This document shows positions 11,547 to 23,160 of a stretch of 64,000 bases of DNA, piece by piece; within the stretch, counting starts at the first letter, position 1, and each line of letters starts with the position of its first letter. Made by a program: the position numbers and the translations under genes. The DNA is from Carex sylvatica (Eukaryota; Streptophyta; Magnoliopsida; Poales; Cyperaceae). The DNA is taken from the NCBI GenBank assembly GCA_964058845.1, contig CAXKVR010000336.1, forward strand, positions 1 to 64,000. Reading direction: 5' to 3'. A model generated the notes under the pieces. That model had not been told where the DNA came from and did no database searches. It worked only from the letters and a program-made list of their open reading frames with translations.

Positions 11547-12611
11547 ATGTTTCGAAACGCCCGCGCGCTGCTCCGATTCTCCATTTCCAGATCGGCTTCG
11601 AAACAAGCCGCTCTACCACGTGCATTTAACGCCCTTTCCGGCTATGCTCACCACCGGTTCGACGAAATTCCGCACATGCAAAGTCGGTCCCGGTCCCCAG
11701 TGGACCAGATTCAGGGACGACTTTTCAGCTCCAATGGCGGTGCCCCCTTTGATTACAGCAAGGAGGTGAGTTCAATGTTGCTCTTCTCCTCCGTCTCTTG
11801 GGTTCTGTTAATTTATAATATGATATGATTTGTCTGTAAGTAGCTGTTAATGTGGTTAATCCCAAGGATATGTATTGACAGTCAATGTATTTGGACCTTT
11901 ACTTGGGCAAACCAGGTGTTGCCTCTGATTTGAATGTTGCTCTGGTACTGGTAATAGTAAAAGTTAGCTCTGGGTTTCCAAAGGTTTCAGTGGAACTTGT
12001 CCATAGTTCCCATTAGTTAATTGTGTGTGGTATAATTAGTATTTAATACAGATCTGCCGGGTACAACTCCAAACCCTGATACTTGAATCCTCATGCACAA
12101 AAGTTACTTCAACATAATCTTGTTTAATTAACAAAGCACCTGATTTTATGAATTATTGTACCAGTCTCAGTTCAGAGCTGGGCTTGTACAGAGATGTTAT
12201 CAGCCCATAGTTGGTCTTATCAATTAAAGTTTTAGCTTGTACTTGTAAGAAAATCATAGTTAACTTAGTTTTGTCATAAATTAACTAAACATAACTGTAT
12301 GAACATAACTTTTAAGAAATGAAAAATTATTAAAGAGGTCAACAATTTCTTTTTATTCATGTTTGAAGATTGACGAGATAAACATAAAGTTTGCGGAGGC
12401 CAGAGAGGAGATAGAGGCAGCAATGGATTCTAAAGAAACAGTCTATTTCAATGAGGAGGCTGAGTGTGCAAAAAATGCGGTAAAGGAGGTTTTAGATTTG
12501 CTACAGAAGCTTCTGGAAAAGTTGACAGATGAAGAGAAAGGTGCAGTTATGAGGTCAATGGGGCTTAAAATGGAACAACTCAAGGCCGAGCTAAACCAAC
12601 TAGACGAGTGA
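11547..12611 (+). CDS. Unrecognised 153-aa protein, probable mitochondrial targeting
   Basis: Two exons, 11547-11765 and 12369-12611, both in phase 0, give 153 aa. The first about 60 residues are rich in Arg, Ser and Ala with almost no acidic residues and include GRLFSS, a typical plant mitochondrial presequence pattern. The second exon encodes a strongly helical acidic/basic region (74-153) with IDEINIKFAEAREEI, EVLDLLQKLLEKL and KMEQLKAELNQLDE, so a coiled coil is likely. I do not recognise a named family with confidence. GTAAGG just upstream of the ATG (about 11535) could be a donor of a 5' UTR intron, which would change the start, but the presequence-like reading supports this ATG. Confidence 0.8.
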
Positions 12612-15600
12612 AGCTTTTTTCAGGGTACTTTATGGTATGTTTACTTGGTCTAATTTTGAGACTTTTGGGGGTTCATTGAATAAAATTAAAACTTGGAGCT
12701 TATTTGTTAGATAAGTTTGGATGTCTCTTTTCTCAAAAGAACAGCACACTATGCTTCAATTTTTTATTTCTACAGGAATTGAGATAAAGCTTGTTAAAAT
12801 CCTAAATCAGAACTTTAGGGATACTGTTTATGTCCATGAATCTTAAACTTTATTATATTCTATTCTTTAATAGCGAGTGTGTCGTATCCAGCTAGTTCTC
12901 TTTTTGTACAAACTTTTTACTGCTGCTATAGTTTTTTTCTTTCTGCATTTGTTTCTAAATATTAGTTGTTGCTGGTGTTTCTGAGGGTCAATTGTGCTGT
13001 TATTTCTATATATAGTTGTTTTTTTATTTTTTTAATAGAAGGTCGCCTCTAGTATAAATTCTGTAGCACATTCTGCTGTTTATTCTTCATTTTTCAGAAT
13101 TTGAGTTTTCAAGTGTTTTCTTTGCTACTTCCTTAACACAGGCATGTTGTCTATAGTCTGGGATTTTGGCACTAGCCATGTTTTTTTTTTTTTTTTTTTT
13201 TTGTGTGCATTTTTAATGTATTTTACTGTCCTCTGGGTCTGGTTCATGCTGCTTTTATTTAGGGGCCTGGATGTCTAAAAAAGTGAAATTAATTTGGGCC
13301 AAGATGGGCTGAAGATGTGATAAATTGGTAGGTGTTACTGGGATGGCATGCTTTTCTTGTTCGGGCTTCCTAATTTGTTCATTGCATTATTGAGTTCCAA
13401 TTTGAGGTCTATTGAATGGTATCTAAGGCATTATATTATTTGATTTTTAGTTGATGTAAAAGATGAGTGATGTAGTATTTGATTAATCAATTATTATTTA
13501 GTTAACCAAAGCTTAATTTAGTGCTTAATTTGGGTTGATTAGGCTAGCTTTGGAAATTTATAGATCTATGGACTTGATATCTCAGTGTGCATCATTACTG
13601 CATATGATGATGTTTATAGATCTACGGAGATTGCTGAACCAGCAAAGTTCCAAAGTAGAATTAGGATTTCTTCAAATTTTATGCAAGATGGTAAAAGGCA
13701 TGTATTTTACATGTATATCCTGAAAACATTGCAGCTCTCAGTTTCAAGTAAAGAAACGTATCAACCAACTGGTTGATAACTTCTTCCTTAAAATATGCTT
13801 GCATCAAGTGATTGTTTGAAAGTGTCAAATAGCAGTATTAAAAGTAACCTCCATCTATTGTACCACTAGGCTTAATGAAAGACTAGTTGCAACTGTGGCT
13901 GTACATTTCTGTGTTTTGTTTGAATTTGGAGGTTAGAATTGTCTTAAGATTAATTTTTTTAACTTACTGTATGCTTATTTTGGTCTACTTTCATAGATCT
14001 TGGGTGATTATTACTTTGGTGACTTGCTGGCATGGCGATCATGGTGCAAAGGTACTGCCCATAGATGATCATTAAAATACTGGAATTGTACTCAGTTTGG
14101 ATTGTTTCTGTACAAACCGATTGTCTAAAATCAATCACAAACAATTTCTTTAATCTCAAATGCTGGGTAATTAAGCCAAAGTAGTAACTTCCTTCTACAA
14201 TTTAACTTGTCACAAGAAACAAAAAGAGAGCACATAAAAACATGGAACTTGATAGAGAAAGAATTCTATGCTGTAGGTGTATGTTTTATTTTATAATTCA
14301 ATTTCTGATGTGATGAAAATATCAACTTGCCCTTTCATTGAACTACTATCCCAATAATATATGACAAACTTGCATTTGTTGTTTTGTGCGCAAAGAAATA
14401 TAAGTTGAAAGGTGCCTATGTGATTTGAAAGTGTAAGCACCTTCTTGGATGGGAAAAAGACATTTAAAACTAAATATCTGATACCACTGGAGTAGGTTAT
14501 GAAAGGTTCTATGAAGGAATGAAAAAAAAGTACTAAAAGGTAGCACACATGCATCAAGGTGACCAAATTGAGGAATTGCATATATGATTTCCATTTTATT
14601 TATGAGTGATACATCATCAGTACTTGTGCACCTGAAATAAATGATTTTACTATTTTCTGAATTATTGAATATTACTTGGTCTAAAAGAGAAACAAAGTTT
14701 GCCAAACATTTAGCTGGAAATGGATTTATATGACCTAACATTTCAAAATTCTATTTTTAATTCTTCAAAATAACAAAATTAGAGTCTAGTTAAAGCTTAT
14801 TGTAATTTCCTTGTCATGGGGCTGAACTCTAATGAATTACTGATTTTTATAAGAAGAATTCATATTCTGATAATCTGATAATCTGATATAAGATTATATT
14901 GGTAATATAGATTACGTGGGCCAATTATTTGCTTGGCAGCAAGCACTGGTCTATTAATTAGACTAGCTTGTATCACTCACACACTTCAACGGCTACTATA
15001 CTTTCTTGCACACGCATCAACAATTCTTTTTGTTTTATACTTCTGTCTTGGCTAAGTTCTCCATTTGAAATTATTGCCTTATTATTTTTTGTGATTTTTT
15101 TTTTTTTTTGAAATATGGGTTGGATCAAGCCACTCAATACATTTCAAACTTTTATGTATTAATACTGAGAATTTTTTCACTTTGTGAGTTTCAAACACAT
15201 AATCTTTCACATAGAAGTCATGTGTCTTTGTCACTAGATCAAAAATAAGTTATTTATCTTTTGTGAACTTAACATGTGTAACATTCTCAAAACTCGATTA
15301 ACAGTTTGATATTTTAGTTTATCAAAAGAAGAACACAACTAGAAGCGTAAGATCCATTGAAAATGTAATTGATATGATAATTGTCATGAATAAAGTATAG
15401 ATAAGCAATCTTAGAATTAATGGATCTTCTAATGAAATTGGAAGCTTGCTAGTGACATATCCAATGGATTAAATATACTGAACGGCTTAAATGTAATACA
15501 AGTAGTGAAGATATCTTTGTGACTCAAAAAGAAATTTTCTATCGGAATAATATTTAATTTGGACCCCCACAACCATTCACTTCAGAATTTGGATTATAGC

Positions 15601-15822
15601 AATTGAAGTCCATGTGATGTATGTTGCAAGTAGGATTAACTGCTTTAATTATCTCCTATCTTTGATTATTATTTAATTAATACATCCTTCGAGGCTTAGA
15701 GCTTATCATATTAGGTGCATGCTTTGGCTCTATTCTGTGACTAAGCAAGATTTTGTTTTTCTGTATAACACCGTCCATTACACACCACACTCAAACACCC
15801 ACTTGTGAAAACTAGATTGTAT
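12612..15822. other. Intergenic, no gene seen
   Basis: About 3.2 kb with only short frames of low-complexity composition, poly-T runs (about 13180-13202 and 15096-15109) and no domain-like translation on either strand. The first few hundred bases are likely the 3' UTR and terminator region of the preceding gene. Confidence 0.6.
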
Positions 15823-15945
15823 GGGTAAAGATGTTAACAGAGCAGTTTTTGCTTCATGCAGCGCACAGACTACAGAATTAAAACAGTTGTGCATTTAGTT
15901 TTTCCGTTGCATGAAGCCAAAACTGTTCTGTTAAAATCTTTACCC
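15823..15945. mobile_element. 123-bp foldback MITE
   Basis: Inverted ends GGGTAAAGATGTTAACAGAG and GGGTAAAGATTTTAACAGAA (right end reversed), continuing through a GCTTCATGCA block. The loop is about 40 bp. No perfect target duplication was found. Confidence 0.7.
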
Positions 15946-17194
15946 GGTTGTGCATATATGTCTTTATTTTATTAATTCCATATATTGCGCAAGTCTTGAA
16001 AATGCTTTGATCTTTAATTTCAAATTTTCATTTCATGTATATTAGTCATGTTATAGGATAGTCGACATTCATACAAATGCACAGCTCATGTTTTATATGA
16101 TTTATATTTATATGTCTCGAATTATCTTTGAAAATGATGTTCAAATAAGAGAAAAAATAATAAGCAAAATAATAGGAAAAATTGGATGTTTTTTTCTCGA
16201 TTTTTTGTTACTTATTCGTTTTATGTATCTAGCAGAGAAAATATAATACGCAAAATTGGATGTATGTCCGTTAATTCTTTTCGATTTGAGTATTTCTCCA
16301 TGAACTTAAAATTAGAATTTACCCATAAAAATTTGTATGAAAGTTTTAAGTGTAGTTTAACATCCAAGATCACTCATTCCTTGATTATTGAAGCTGAACA
16401 AGCCACCAGTACAACAGTTAACATTGCTGCTCGAACCTAGTTTGGCTCTGTGACATGAACAATGTACATATGATTTTTGCAATTGTTACTATAAATCAAA
16501 AGTTTAATTGCGAACATTATGAAAGTAAATATCAAGTACCAAACTTTTTTTCTGGTTGAGATTTCTGGTTGAGATGATAGCAATTTAGGTATATATGATA
16601 ATATGATTCCTTCAATAAAAATAGCCTTTTTTATTTCATTTATATATATATATATATATATGCATTACCAAAATTATAAGCTACTGCCCTATTTGGAACT
16701 ATAGTCTCACACATGATGATAGTTCTTATCTCCTTTTCCAAGATATATATGGGGTTCAATTTTCACAAGGGATCATATCCTAAAAGAAAGGCTGTAATAT
16801 CAAGTATATATTTATCAAGAAGTTATAGCCAAGACAGGGAAAGATAAATGTCAGAAAATGATGCATGTACATATTCCAGTTTTAACCTCCTTTGTACCAT
16901 ATCAGGGATATTTGTTCTCATCTTCATTACCTACCAAATAAAAAATTTAATTTCACAGCACACCTATTAATTTTGTTCACCATATTTATCTAGATTTATC
17001 TATACATATCTCAAACACAATACACACAGCTTTCTCGTTTTGAGTAATAATTACACTTTTTCTTTCTTTCTTTGTATATTTCACCAACAACAAATTAAAA
17101 ACCTCCATCCTTTCTTTATCTCATGAGAATTAAAGAACAACAACCAACCTTCACAGAAACACCAACAGAAATTATTATCCAACTTAATTATTAC
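15946..17194. other. Intergenic, 3' flank of the P450; TA microsatellite
   Basis: AT-rich DNA with a short (TA)n tract near 16643-16661. No gene-like frame. The part next to 17195 is the likely 3' UTR of the minus-strand P450. Confidence 0.55.
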
Positions 17195-18760
17195 TTAAAA
17201 TGATACTCTAGGTCTCACTTGCACCTTGAGACCCTCTTGCATGTGAAGTATTATAGAAAATTTAGGTTTTGCCACAAACCCTGGTACCACCTCGATCTGG
17301 TACCGGGTCAGAATGCCCGCAACCACCGCCTTCATTTGTGTAAATGCCAAATCCTTGCCCAAACAAGTTCTTGGTCCAGAATTAAATGCCATGAACTTGT
17401 AGCTCGGCTCGTGCCGTATCTTACCGGATTCAGATAACCACCTTTCGGGCCTGAATTCCAGGCAATCCTTTCCCCATATACCCTCCATTCTCCCCATGGC
17501 ATAAATAGAGAACATGATTCTTCTTCTACGGCCAACTGGGAAGCCGCTTGGCAGTATATCAGGCTTGATAGCTGCCTTGTGCTCAAAAGGTACTGGTGGG
17601 TAGAGCCTCAGTGATTCACACAGAGCTGCATGCATGTATACCAGCTGCTTGATCTCAGCTGCACTTGGAAAAGTAGGGTTTGTTGGTGCACATGCCTTGA
17701 GTTCTTGCAAAATCTTTTCCTGTACATGTGGGTTTTTGTACAAGAGATAGAAGAACCATGTTAGCGCTGAGCTAGTCGTGTCTCGACCTGCCACCATGAG
17801 ATTAAATGTGGTGTCTCTGAGAAACTTGTTGAAATCTTCTCCTTCTTTACCGACTTCATTTTGGCAATCTAAATACGAACTCAGCAAATCAGCGGTGCAA
17901 TCACTTTCTTCATGACCTGATTGAGAACTTATTATCTCTTTCCTTTCCACTACATATTGGGCTATGACTTGATCTATGACATTCCAGGCCATCTGCATCC
18001 TTTTGTGTGTCCCGAAATTATATTTTTGCTGGAGTAGCAAATACTGGTAAGGCACCACATGACGGTAGAAGAGTATTTCCTCTACCTCATCCATAGCTTT
18101 AGCAAACGGTACAGTTGGGAAATCCAGTGCAAGGCAACCAGGGTCGAACCCGAATGTGAAAATGGAGGTTATGTCAAAACTTAGCCTTAAGAACACGTCT
18201 TGCATGTCCACAACCTGACCCGACTTGGCTAGATCTCCTAGTAGCGGTAACATGCAATTTTCTAACTTGTCCTTGGTGGACCGGTATGCAAAGTTCCGAA
18301 ATTTGATATCAGTCATCAGAGCGTGAGCCTTTCTTCTCTGGAAGGCCCATGAATCAGAGTCGGCATTAAATATGCCGTCTCCTAACACCTCAAATATAAC
18401 TGCAAACTCCTTGCCTTTTGGGTAATTTGCAAACTGGGATGTGAACACGTGGCTCACATTAGCAGGGTCGCATGTCATGAGGATATCGATAGGCGTACCT
18501 ACCAGGCCCTTCAAGATGTATGTGTACCCTTTCTGGCGAAGCATGTCGGTGCTCCAATCATGTAAATCATTATAGTGAAGTAAGACATGTGGTAGTACAC
18601 CGACAAGAGGGAAGTTGAGTGGTAACTGGGCCCGGCGGTACAAGAGACGGAGGAGGAAGAAGGAAAGAAGGGCCAGGAGCAGCTCAGGGTAGTGATTTTG
18701 TATCAGGTTAAAAAGCAGGAGGTGAACTGATGATGAGATGTTCTCTACTTTTGGTGTCAT
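17195..18760 (-). CDS. CYP96A: Cytochrome P450, CYP96A family (alkane hydroxylase MAH1-like)
   Basis: A single uninterrupted 521-aa frame, the usual length for the family. An N-terminal hydrophobic anchor (about 26-40) precedes the proline-rich hinge. Seen: I-helix AGRDTTS (324-330), ExxR as ESLR (382-385), FRPERW (436-441) and the haem loop FNSGPRTCLG with Cys466 as axial ligand. The block EPSYKFMAFNSGPRTCLGKD is characteristic of CYP96A within the CYP86 clan. CYP96A15 (MAH1) hydroxylates mid-chain wax alkanes in the ER; other members act in different pathways, so the substrate here is unknown. All key residues are present and the gene looks functional. The frame begins at the ATG next to a TATA box about 90 bp upstream. 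Confidence 0.95.
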   Translation of the reverse strand: MTPKVENISSSVHLLLFNLIQNHYPELLLALLSFFLLRLLYRRAQLPLNFPLVGVLPHVLLHYNDLHDWSTDMLRQKGYTYILKGLVGTPIDILMTCDPANVSHVFTSQFANYPKGKEFAVIFEVLGDGIFNADSDSWAFQRRKAHALMTDIKFRNFAYRSTKDKLENCMLPLLGDLAKSGQVVDMQDVFLRLSFDITSIFTFGFDPGCLALDFPTVPFAKAMDEVEEILFYRHVVPYQYLLLQQKYNFGTHKRMQMAWNVIDQVIAQYVVERKEIISSQSGHEESDCTADLLSSYLDCQNEVGKEGEDFNKFLRDTTFNLMVAGRDTTSSALTWFFYLLYKNPHVQEKILQELKACAPTNPTFPSAAEIKQLVYMHAALCESLRLYPPVPFEHKAAIKPDILPSGFPVGRRRRIMFSIYAMGRMEGIWGKDCLEFRPERWLSESGKIRHEPSYKFMAFNSGPRTCLGKDLAFTQMKAVVAGILTRYQIEVVPGFVAKPKFSIILHMQEGLKVQVRPRVSF

Positions 18761-18849
18761 TGTTTAGGGGTGTTTGGAATAAGATGTGTTTTATTTTTTG
18801 AAATTGTTACAAGGTATGAATGAGCGGAGGAGAATGGAGGTGTTATGCA

Positions 18850-18858
18850 TATTTATAG
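18850..18858 (-). promoter_or_regulatory. TATA box of the CYP96A gene
   Basis: On the minus strand the sequence reads CTATAAATA, 90 bp upstream of the start codon, a typical plant distance for a short 5' UTR. The call rests on motif and position only. Confidence 0.6.
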
Positions 18859-18937
18859 AAAGGAGAATTGTGATTTTTTTTTTACCTTTTTGTTGGGATA
18901 GGAGAGGGTTAATGATATCAATATATATATATATATA

Positions 18938-19330
18938 GAGTTGGGCTAAAATGAGTCATGTCTTATTTTAGCTATTTTGAAAATTCAAATAACCGATTCA
19001 AACCGTTCATCTTGTTTTTCATATTGAAATGTGCTTGGTGACCAAATTTCCATATTGGAATGTTTTTATTATTTATTAAGTATTTTTTAAAATTTCTGAT
19101 TCAATGGTTCAGAAAATTTTACTGTTTTTTACTGTTCACAGCAAAACAACATTTTTCAAATATGCTTAATAAATAGTAAAAAAATTTCAAAAAATATAAA
19201 ATTTGGTCTCCAAGCACATTTCAATATAAAGATCACATCTAACGGTTCGGATCGGTCGTTTGGACTTTTAAAATGAAAATACGGTATGGAGTACAAACAC
19301 TTAGTGAGCCATGGCTCACCCAAGTCCATC
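18938..19330. mobile_element. Foldback element (copy B, GAGCCATGGCTC type) in TA repeat
   Basis: A long imperfect palindrome with TTTGGTCTCCAAGCACATTT and its inverse as inner arms, and a (TA)n run on each side. One end begins GTTGGGCTAAAATGAG, the other ends in GAGCCATGGCTCACCCAAG. Copies E, H and K have the same two ends. Confidence 0.8.
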
Positions 19331-19346
19331 TATATATATATATATA

Positions 19347-19749
19347 GTAAGGCTAGGGTGCTATGGGTTGCATAGAGGGCTACGATGCTACGGCTCAATA
19401 TTTAAGTTTTCAAAATCCTAACGGTCGATCCGAACCGTTCATTTTGTTCTCCTTATTAATATGTGTTTGGAGACCAAATTTTATATTTTTTGAAAACTTT
19501 TTACTATTTGTTTAGATAGGTAGAAAATCACTTGATCTAAAAAATTATGCACCATTCAGATATTTGATTTTCTAACTATCTAAAAAAATAGTAAATTTTT
19601 TTCAAAAAATGTAAAATTTCGTCTCCAAACACATATTAATATGGAGAACAAGATGAACGGTTCGGATCGACTGTTAGAATTTTGAAAATTCGAATATTGA
19701 GCCGTAGCACCGTAGCCCTCTATGCAACCCATAGCACCCTAACCTTACT
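19347..19749. mobile_element. Foldback element (copy C) in TA repeat
   Basis: Outer arms AAGGCTAGGGTGCTATGGG and its inverse CCCATAGCACCCTAACCTT are nearly perfect. Inner arms contain GGAGACCAAATTTTATA. (TA)n tracts flank both sides. It is separated from copies B and D only by these tracts. Confidence 0.82.
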
Positions 19750-19762
19750 CTATATATATATA

Positions 19763-20164
19763 GGATTTGGCTACGGTGCTATGGGTTGCATAGAGGACTA
19801 CGGTGCTACGACTCAATATTTGAGTTTTTTAAATTCTAACGGTCAATCCGAACCGTTCTTCTTGTTGTCTATATTAATATGTGTTTGGAGACCAAATTTT
19901 ACATTTTTTGGAAAATTTTTACTATTTTTTTAGATAGTTAGAAAATCAAATATCTTAATGGTGCATAATTTTTTAGATCAAGTGATTTTCTACCTATCTA
20001 AAAAAATAGTAAAATATTTCCAAAAAATATAAAATTTGGTCTCCAGATACATATTAATATGGAGAACAAGATGAACGGTTCGGATCGACCGTCACGATTT
20101 TGAAAAGTCAAATATTGAGTCGTAATACCGTAGCTCTCTATGCAACTCATAGCACCTAGCCTTT
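19763..20164. mobile_element. Foldback element (copy D) in TA repeat
   Basis: Same outer-arm type as copy C (GGTGCTATGGGTTGCATAGA and inverse), same core arms, flanked by TA runs. Copies C and D are diverged from each other, so this looks like two insertions or an old duplication. Confidence 0.82.
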
Positions 20165-20648
20165 ATATATATATATATATATACACTGTTGGTGCATAAA
20201 CTAAATTATTATTATCCAAAGTTTTTTTTCTTTTGAGCATTGATGCTCCACCTTATCTTTGGTTATGTTTTTTTTTTTCATGGAAATGTATTTGGGGTTT
20301 CATCAATAGGGGTAGAATTAATGGGGATTGTAATAAACTTTTTTTATTGGTAGTACTTTCTAATACATATTCAATTTAAGTTATCCTAACTATTATTTAT
20401 TGACAAGGACATTGACTAGTTATTTTGGTTGTAGCAATAATCTTTTTCGTCTATTTGACTAATTTGCAAAAATATACAATTATTGAATTTTACGATTTCT
20501 TTTAGTTTTGAAAAATATGTAGGTTCAAGTAAAATGGAATAGCAAAATGGAATACTTGGACTGAAGAAATCATGAAGATGTTTATCAAGAATTCGAATTG
20601 TAAAATCAGAAGCTTGGTAAAGTAAGTCTGAGGTTGTTTAAACATGGA

Positions 20649-21290
20649 TAAAACGTTGTAACGTTTTAGGCATGTCTGAATCACTGAAAAAATAATTGAT
20701 CAAACTCAGAAAACAAAATAAAACGTTGTAACGTTTTGATAAAACGTTATAACGTTTTAGAGTTGTCAGAACAGCTGTAGTATAACTGCGCAAATCAATA
20801 TGAAACGTTACAACGGTTTGTAAACCGTTGTAACGTTTTAGAGAAGTTCAGAACTGCTCAATACAGCTGTCTACATTCTTCCTTAAACATTGCAACGTTT
20901 TGACAAACCGTTGTAACGTTTTAGAGAAGTTCAGAACTGCTCAATACAGCTGTCTACATTCTCCCTTAAACGTTGCAACGTTTTAACAAACCGTTGTAAC
21001 GTTTTTGTTAAAACGTTGTAACGTTTCAAGCATGTCAGAGCTTTAAGCATAGCTGTATCAGAATTCAAAATGAAACGTTGTAACGTTTTTATAAACGTTG
21101 TAGCGATTTAATTAATTATGAGCTTTAGAAATTCCTGTTTTTGATCAAGTTTGAGTCAGTACAAAACGTTACATAACGTTATACAATCGTTGGTAACGTT
21201 TGGATCGATTAGCTGAGATGTCAGAAAATTAAAACCCTAAATCGTATTTTAGCTAAAACGTTGTAACGTTTTAGGAAACGTTGGTAACGT
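20649..21290 (+). repeat. Array of AACGTTGTAACGTT palindromic modules in the LTR
   Basis: About 14 modules of the type AAAACGTTGTAACGTTTT, with variants such as AAACCGTTGTAACGTTTT and AAACGTTGCAACGTTTT. Spacers repeat too (TTAGAGAAGTTCAGAACTGC occurs twice). The array ends about 35 bp upstream of the TATA box. Confidence 0.9.
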
Positions 21291-21323
21291 TTTAGCTCAC
21301 TTAGCTCATTTTTGAGCTGTTTC

Positions 21324-21331
21324 TATAAATA
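21324..21331 (+). promoter_or_regulatory. TATA box of the solo LTR
   Basis: TATAAATA followed by AGGGTTTTGGGC; transcription would start about 25-30 bp downstream, near 21355. It separates the palindrome array (U3) from the R/U5-like part. Confidence 0.6.
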
Positions 21332-21849
21332 GGGTTTTGGGCTTTCTTCCCAAACCATCTAAGCCGACCCTAAACTTCTAAAACGCGATTTTCTGAGAGC
21401 TTTAGTTACTCCATTGTTGTGAGAGCTTAAAACTTTAAAATCTCTCAAACAACCTCAAACCCACTTCACTAATCTCAAGTTAGATTAGATTAGAGTGATC
21501 TATTGAGTGTTTCTCTTGAGTAGCTTAAACTTAGAGACCTTGTTCTCATCACTAGGAGGCCGTGTGACTTCCCTTGGTTGTAAGGGCTCGCCGGATCTCG
21601 TTCTTAGTTGGCCTATTGACTTTCCGCTTAAATTGTAAGGGCTCAACGGTTCACAAGTTGTAATCCTTTCGTATTGGGTAATAAAAAAGAGCACCTAGAA
21701 AATGTTGCGAAGCCCCGGAAACGTAGGCCTTTGTTTTGCCGAACTCCGTTATCATCCCGCGTGTCAAATTTCTCTAAACTCTTTTATTTACTTTCAATTG
21801 CGATTATTTTCTATTTTTAAGAGCAATTAGTGGTGCCCCAAATTCAACA

Positions 21850-23150
21850 GTTACTTGTATTGACTTTCAACTAGGTTGAATTTTAGTAGATTTGTAAAAT
21901 AATCTTCTTAATTTCCATGGAAGAGAATTGTACAATTGGTTGTCTAAAGAGTGTCATGTGGCTTTTGATTACTAAAGAGAAATATATCAAAGGTGTCCCT
22001 TAGTATAGTTCAGTTCAAAGTTCAAGCTGTCAACATATAATATACATGTATTGAACGGATCCATGAAGACTTAGGAGTAGATATTTATCTATTTCTGAAT
22101 TTGTTTTTTTTTATCTAATACTAATTGTTTATTATGTTTATTTTTAGCTTGATGTATACTCTTGACTTAAGTTAGTTTGATTCTTGAACTGATTTTTTTT
22201 TAGTTTTAGCCAATTCTGTGTATTTTTTTTTTCAGATCTGTGTTGCTCTCTATTTCCTAAATAGAATGGAGGAGACCAAGAAAAATATAACAGTGAAATC
22301 ATTGCAATTTTAAGAAAATGAATCGGCCGAAATTTTTGAGCTTTTTATTATTTAATAATTATATTTCATTTAAATTTATCTAAGTTCTGACTTCAATTTG
22401 CTAATAGGTTAAGAACAATCCCACTAAGCTCTGCCAAACGAATTTTTAATTAGCTTGGGAAAAATATTTCGATGTGTCAATCAATTTTATAATTATAACA
22501 GATTTTATAATAAAAATAGTTATGAACTTAGTTGCAATTTTGTACGCAATAAGTTAATGAGTTTGAATCCAATTAACTATATAAATCCAATTAGTGTTCT
22601 ACTTTGACAGAAATTCCGAATCTGTACTGGTGATATTTATGCATCAATCAGTTTACAATCTATTGATTTGTGAATATATTAAATCAATTAATGATCAATC
22701 AGATTGCAATCTATTGATTTGTGAATATATATAAATATTAAATTAATTAGTGATGAAACTTGTGCAATTAGTAAAACTTTTTGGAGTGTTCTGTTAGTAC
22801 GGTACTTACGGAAAGCAACAATTAATTAATTCACCTGCAAGACGGTTCTGTTACTGCATATATATCTTTATAAGTGATGTAATTAATTTGTGAAAAGAAA
22901 AAGGTGTAACATGTAATTAAGTACTGAAAGGTATGTAGGTGTGCTTCGTAACTTTCACAATGGACTTGATAGGGAAAATTTAGGGTAAAGATAATAAAAG
23001 CTACGGCTCCGGATCTAAGTTAGTTATGTTCTACATGAACAGTTGTATTAAATTATGTCGGATACAAGTTCATGCAAAATACTCATACGGAAGCTACACG
23101 GTTAATTAGGTTACATGTGCATGCATCTCAATACGGAAAGCCTACACGGT
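21850..23150. other. Intergenic, no gene seen
   Basis: AT-rich, with a short direct duplication (CTATTGATTTGTGAATATAT near 22660 and 22712). No gene-like frame or element termini recognised. Confidence 0.55.
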
Positions 23151-23160
23151 AATATATAAT

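Larger units (their letters stand above)
20481..21849 (+). mobile_element. Copia-like solo LTR with AACGTT palindrome array
   Basis: Inverted ends TATTGAATTT and AAATTCAACA fit degenerate TGTTG...CAACA LTR ends. Inside are a U3 with palindromic repeats, a TATA box (21324-21331), then an R/U5-like part with CCCCGGAAACGTAGGCC and TTTGCCGAACTCCG, a layout typical of plant Ty1/copia LTRs. No primer-binding site or internal domain follows, so it is a solo LTR. A 5-bp target duplication was not found (ACAAT and GTTAC), leaving the left end uncertain; an alternative start is TGTTGGTGCATAAAC at about 20188. Confidence 0.6.

Noticed and set aside
11383..11769. 128-aa frame overlapping the mitochondrial-type gene
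   Set aside because: Different frame, Lys/Pro/Arg-rich, no continuation into exon 2; the 11547 frame joins exon 2 in phase and has a targeting-like N-terminus.
11547..12611. Assignment to the At2g27730-type mitochondrial complex I protein
   Set aside because: As I recall it, that protein has a C-terminal membrane segment and a different motif order; this one has a charged helix to the end, so the name was dropped.
14346..14741. 131-aa minus-strand frame in the intergenic region
   Set aside because: No domain, Phe/Leu/Ser-rich composition typical of AT-rich non-coding DNA, and no neighbouring exons.
20188..20480. LTR left end at TGTTGGTGCATAAAC (20188)
   Set aside because: The right terminus AAATTCAACA pairs better with TATTGAATTT at 20481; neither gives a target duplication, so the better pairing was preferred.
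20649..21290. CRISPR-like array (regular short repeats)
   Set aside because: The repeats are palindromic, irregularly spaced, with spacers that are themselves repeated, and lie in an LTR of a plant genome.
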